Assembly: GCA_963721175.1 (NCBI GenBank)
Contig: CAVRIG010000017.1
Coordinates: 169,952 to 233,951 of the forward strand
DNA: 64,000 bases
Source of the DNA: Aliishimia sp963721175
Lineage (GTDB): Bacteria > Pseudomonadota > Alphaproteobacteria > Rhodobacterales > Rhodobacteraceae
Direction: 5' to 3'
A model generated the notes under the pieces. That model worked only from the letters and a program-made list of their open reading frames with translations, searched no databases and had not been told where the DNA came from. Below, one piece after another: positions 60,701-64,000 of the stretch. Both the position numbers and the translations under genes were made by a program. Within the stretch, counting starts at the first letter, position 1. The number at the start of each line of letters is the position of its first letter.

Positions 60701-61063
60701 ATCGTCGTCGCGCCCTACAACCTCCAGGTCAACGCGCTGCGCCGGGCCCTGCCGCCGGGGATCCGCGTCGGAACCGTCGACAAGTTCCAGGGGCAGGAGG
60801 CGCCGGTCTGCCTCGTCTCGATGACCGCCTCCTCCGGCGAGGAGATGCCGCGCGGCATGGAATTCCTGCTGTCGCGCGAGCGGATCAACGTCGCGGTCTC
60901 GCGGGCGAAGGGGCTGGCGCTGGTCTTCGCCTCGCCGCGCCTGCTGGAGGCGAAGTGCACGACCGTCGAGCAGATGGCGCTGGTGAACATGCTCTGCGCG
61001 CTGGCGGAACAGGGGACGACGGAAATCCCGAGCGAGATGGAGGAGCAATCTTCATGCAAGTGA
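57733..61063 (+). CDS. RecB-like nuclease / RNase H-like / SF1 helicase fusion (TM0106 type; several frameshifts)
   Basis: The reconstructed protein is about 1,110 residues from a GTG with GGAGG ten bases upstream. The N-terminal RecB-like PD-(D/E)xK nuclease is shown by WSYEVTDTKLKRKPDPKHLL and a cysteine cluster PQRCAACTLCRWQDHCQS that could hold an Fe-S cluster. An RNase H-like exonuclease follows (DVFYDIEGDPYYEGGLEYLH, then IYHYAAYEVTALKRL and YNEVDCVSTEEL). The helicase has Walker A LPIQGPPGTGKTYVTARAIL, Walker B HIFVDEAGQVGLANMLAMST, GDPRQLPQVQ and GTVDKFQGQEAPVCLVSM. Slips occur near 58490, 58850, 59115, 60040 and 60535. The protein ends SEMEEQSSCK, overlapping the next start. Family members are called TM0106 RecB-like nucleases; biological role is unproven. 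Confidence 0.82.
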
Positions 61064-61461
61064 AATCGCTGGCCGAGCGGCTGAGGACAATGCCGCCCAA
61101 CAAGCGGTGGGAAATCGCGCGTCGAGCATCCCAATGGGTGGAAGACGGCGGAGCGAACGCCGAACGAGGGGCCGAAGCTCTGGAGGACATCTCCCGTTTC
61201 GAGGGCGAGCTCTATGCCGAGCGACGTATCACCATCGGTGCGCTATCGTGGGAGCCGCATGAGGGACAGTGGCTGATGCGCGGCTACGACGGCGACAAGG
61301 AGGTCGCTGGCATCGAATACACGGCGACCCATACCGCGAGCCGCAAGGAGGTTTTCCGTCTGACCGTTCTCGGCCGGCGGCACGCCGACATGTTCCATCA
61401 TGTGGATGAGGCGCGCGCACTCGCCGAAGAGTTCTACCGCGGAAGGACCACGACGCCATGA
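61054..61461 (+). CDS. Unknown 135-residue protein within the nuclease-SbcCD operon
   Basis: The ATG at 61054 lies ten bases before the upstream stop, and its own stop overlaps the sbcD-like start (ATGA), so it is a genuine middle gene. An N-terminal helical part (VKSLAERLRTMPPNKRWEIA, RRASQWVEDGGANAERGAEA) is followed by a beta-rich part (RITIGALSWEPHEGQWLMRG, YTATHTASRKEVFRLTVLGR) and a helix AFHH-like DMFHHVDEARALAEEFYRG. No recognised motif. Tight coupling suggests a subunit or regulator of the complex. Confidence 0.65.
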   Translation: MQVKSLAERLRTMPPNKRWEIARRASQWVEDGGANAERGAEALEDISRFEGELYAERRITIGALSWEPHEGQWLMRGYDGDKEVAGIEYTATHTASRKEVFRLTVLGRRHADMFHHVDEARALAEEFYRGRTTTP

Positions 61462-62570
61462 TCCGCTTCCTCCACGCCTCCGACCTGCATCTCGGCAAGC
61501 CTTTCGGCGCCTTCCCCGAGGAGGTGCGCCATCGCCTGCGCCAGGCCCGGCAGGACACCATCGGCGGCTGGCCACGGCCGCGCGTGACGGGGGCGCGAGC
61601 CATGTCCTGCTGGCCGGCGACACCTTCGACGCCGAAACCCCGACGCGTTCGACATTGCGGCAGGCGATGAACGCGATGGCCGGACATGACGACCTGACCT
61701 GGGTGCTGATGCCCGGCAACCACGACCATCTCGGCGCGGCGGAAATCTGGGGGCACGCTGCGGCGGGAACGGCCGGGCAACGTCATGCTCGCGCTCGATC
61801 CCGAGCCGATGGAACTGGGCGGGGCGCGATGCTGCTTCCCGCGCCCTGCACCACGCGCAATCCGGGCCGCGACCTGACGGAATGGATGGACGGGGCCGAA
61901 ACCGGCGATGCGATCCGCATCGGCCTTGCCCACGGCTCGATCCGCGATTTCCGCTCGGTGGACGAGATGGGCGGCGAAGGAGGCGCGGTGATCGCGCCGG
62001 ACCGGGCAGCACGGGCGGGGCTCGATTACCTCGGCTTCGGCGACTGGCACGGCCGGATCGAAGTGACGCCGAACACCTGGTATTCCGGCACGCCCGAGCC
62101 GGACAGTTTCAAGCCGCACCGGCCCGCCGGCGCGCTGCTGGTCTCGCTCGCGGCGCGCGGCGCCGCTCCCGAGGTGACAGAGGTGACCACGGGGCAGATC
62201 GCCTGGACCCGGCTGATCGCTGGACCTGCTGGAGAGCGAAGATGCGTCAGAGCGCCTGACGGATGCTCTGCCCGATCTCGCCACGCGCGACCGCACCCTG
62301 ATCGACATCCGCGCCACGGGCCGCACCGGGCTCGCGGGCCACGCGGCGCTCGCGCAGGCGATCGAGCATGTCGCACCCGATTTCCTCTGGTTCGACAGCG
62401 ATCTTTCGGCGCTCTCCGTCACGCATGATGCGGACGACCTGTCGCTGATCGACGATCGCGGCGCTGTGCGCGACGCCGCCGAGGCGCTCGCCGCGGCGGC
62501 CGACGCGGGCGATGCGGTCGCGGCGGCAGCGCTCACCCGGCTCTATTCCTACGCCATGGAGGTGAAATGA
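61458..62570 (+). CDS. SbcD/Mre11-like metallophosphoesterase (frameshifted)
   Basis: The reconstructed exonuclease of about 370 residues begins MIRFLHASDLHLGKPFGAFP, with the metal-binding DLHLGK. A slip near 61570 leads to HVLLAGDTFDAETPTRSTLR (GDTFD) and WVLMPGNHDHLGAAEIW (GNHDH). Slips near 61750 and 61790 follow. Later RIGLAHGSIRDFRSVDEMGG and YLGFGDWHGRIEVTPNTWYS complete the phosphoesterase motifs. A last slip near 62225 gives ERLTDALPDLATRDRTLIDI and the end YSYAMEVK. Its stop overlaps the next ATG. The partner is the SbcC-like ATPase downstream. Confidence 0.82.
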
Positions 62571-64000
62571 AACTGCGCGCCCTGACCCTCGAGAACGTCC
62601 GGAAATTCGGCGGCAAACGTGTCGAGATCGGCGCCATCGGCGACGGCATCACGGTGATCTGCGAGGCGAACGAGTTCGGCAAGTCGACTTTCTTCGACGC
62701 GATCCATGCCGTCGTCTTCGAGAAGCACACCGCCACCGGCAAGAGCGTCCAATCGCTGCGGCCCATGCCGGCGGCGGCGTCCGCATCGGCGCTGGAGGTC
62801 GAGATCGACGGCGCGTGCTACGCGATCGAGAAGCGGTTCCTCGCGCAGAAGGGCGCGAGTGTCACCGACACGGCCCGCGGCACCGTCATCGCCCGCGACG
62901 GCGAGGCCGAGGATTGGATCGCCCGGCATGTCGGAGCCTCCGAGCAGGGGCCCGCCGGGCTGCTCTGGGTGCGTCAGGGCGTGTCTGGGGCTGGAACCTG
63001 CGGATGGAAACAAGACGGAACGCGACCGGCTGGCCGAGGCGCGGCGAGACCTGCTGAGCTCGGTCGCAGGCGAGATCGAGCAGGTCACCGGCGGTCGGAC
63101 CATGGACCGCATCCTCAGGCGCTGTCAGGAGGACCTGGATGCGCTGGCCACCGGCAGCCGGCTCTCGCCGAAGGGCGCGTGGAAGGAGGCGGTGGAGGCG
63201 GCCAAGGCCCTTGAAGCCGAACTGGATCTGCTGGAGCGGCAATGCGCCGAACTGTCCGACGCGCTGAACGAGCGTCGCGCCGCAGAGGCAGAACTTCGCC
63301 GGCTTGACGATCCGGAGGCGAAAGCGCGACGCGACACGGACCTTGAGCGAGGCGCGCAAGGCAGCTCGCGCGGCCGAAAGCTACGCGCAGAAGATCGCGT
63401 CGGCGCAGGGGGAACTGGACCTCGCGCTGATGCCGCCAATCCGAGGCCGAGCGGGCACGAAACGCCTTCATTGATGCCATATCGGAGGTCGAAAGCGCCT
63501 CCAAAGCCCTTGCTGAAGCGGACCAGCTGCACGCCGAGCGCTCAAGTCTTTGAAGGCGCGCGCGGACGGCCGAGGGCGCATTGCGCACGGAGCTGGAAGA
63601 GGCCGAGACGGCGACCCGTACCTTGCGGGAGGAGCAGAAGCGGGTGGAACGGGCCGGGCGGGTCGAACGGGCCCGGGAAGAGGCCGAGCGGATCGGCGAA
63701 TTGCTCAAAGAGGGCGGGGGCACAGCGAAGCCGCCTCGGAGTGCCGGGCGCGGGTCGCGGTGAACCCTGTCACGGAACAGGCACTCGCAGAGCTCGAAAA
63801 TGCAGCGGTGGAAACAGCGCGGCTGCGGAGGCTTGTCGCGGCCGGATTTGGTCCAAATGCATGTGGATTACGTCGGAGACACGCGGCTTTTGCTCGATGG
63901 AGAGGAGATCGTGAGTGGCGCCCCCGTTGCGCTGGAGGATGGGGGCGGAGATCGACGTGCCGGGCATCGCCACACTGCGCTTCGACCTGCCTGAGGCGGC
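62567..64000 (+). CDS. SbcC/Rad50-like SMC-type ATPase (frameshifted, runs off window)
   Basis: The N-terminal ATPase lobe MKLRALTLENVRKFGGKRVE, with Walker A VICEANEFGKSTFFDAIHAV, is characteristic of small SbcC/RecF-like ATPases (AAA_27 type, as in YhaN). A long coiled coil follows (ELDLLERQCAELSDALNERR, RTLREEQKRVERAGRVERAR). At the window end, VDYVGDTRLLLDGEEIVSGA is the start of a beta-rich segment. Slips occur near 62985, 63345, 63430, 63550 and 63770. The Walker B end is beyond 64000. Together with the SbcD-like protein it should form a DNA end-processing complex. Confidence 0.75.

Noticed and set aside
53919..61063. BREX, DISARM or Zorya system
   Set aside because: A helicase with a PLD domain is present but the defining partners (PglX/PglZ, DrmA-C, ZorA/B) are not seen in the window.

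Overview
The window looks like a high-GC alphaproteobacterial chromosome, most likely order Rhodobacterales (Roseobacter group). This rests on gene content (cobT-cobS beside a response regulator, a J-domain protein and bolA; hisF-hisE; an RlmB-type methyltransferase beside tRNA-Tyr) and on codon use, not on any database search. Many genes that should be intact change frame by one base, usually in a short G/C or A run (cphA, cobT, pepP, the DNA methyltransferase and the helicases all do). I treat most of these as uncorrected indels of the assembly rather than decay, and give the whole reconstructed gene with the slip points noted.

Region 1 (1-6.5 kb) is a cyanophycin module. On the minus strand it reads cyanophycinase (cphB), cyanophycin synthetase (cphA), a second ATP-grasp ligase and a CocE-type hydrolase. 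An isoaspartyl peptidase/asparaginase is transcribed divergently. An IS5-family (IS427-type) element sits exactly on the stop codon of the peptidase gene. It is followed by a tyrosine recombinase, a ferric-reductase-like membrane protein with a Tat-exported partner, and a periplasmic ClpP-like protein (6.5-10.5 kb).

Region 2 (10.8-27.2 kb) is a surface-adhesion locus: an OmpA-domain protein, TolC, a LapB-type type I secretion ATPase, a HlyD-family adaptor and a giant repetitive RTX-ended adhesin of about 3,600 residues. The adhesin converges on hlyD so tightly that their stop codons overlap.

Region 3 (27.49-38.45 kb) is an approximately 11-kb genomic island. It is bounded by an 18-bp direct repeat made of the 3' end of tRNA-Tyr. 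Next to the tRNA it carries a broken integrase-like gene; its cargo is three methyltransferases, two glycosyltransferases and a possible Ntn-hydrolase. It also holds an intact IS5-type element, an IS630 element with an apparent -1 frameshift site, and an IS630 relic.

Region 4 (38.4-52.9 kb) is mostly core genome: tRNA-Tyr, rlmB, a possible structured RNA with a strong terminator, a CoA-binding protein, hisE-hisF, a DUF427 protein, pepP, cobT, cobS, a single-domain response regulator, a J-domain protein, bolA, a DNA methyltransferase fused to an Mrr-like nuclease domain, a thioesterase and an amino-acid dehydrogenase.

Region 5 (53-64 kb) resembles a defence or DNA-repair island. Relics of a PIN toxin and of a DNA methyltransferase precede a superfamily-1 helicase with a C-terminal phospholipase-D nuclease (architecture like type II Mokosh). 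After relics of a transposase and of a WYL-type regulator comes a translationally overlapping four-gene operon: a RecB-like nuclease/RNase H-like/helicase fusion, an unknown 135-residue protein, an SbcD-like exonuclease and an SbcC/Rad50-like ATPase that runs off the window.
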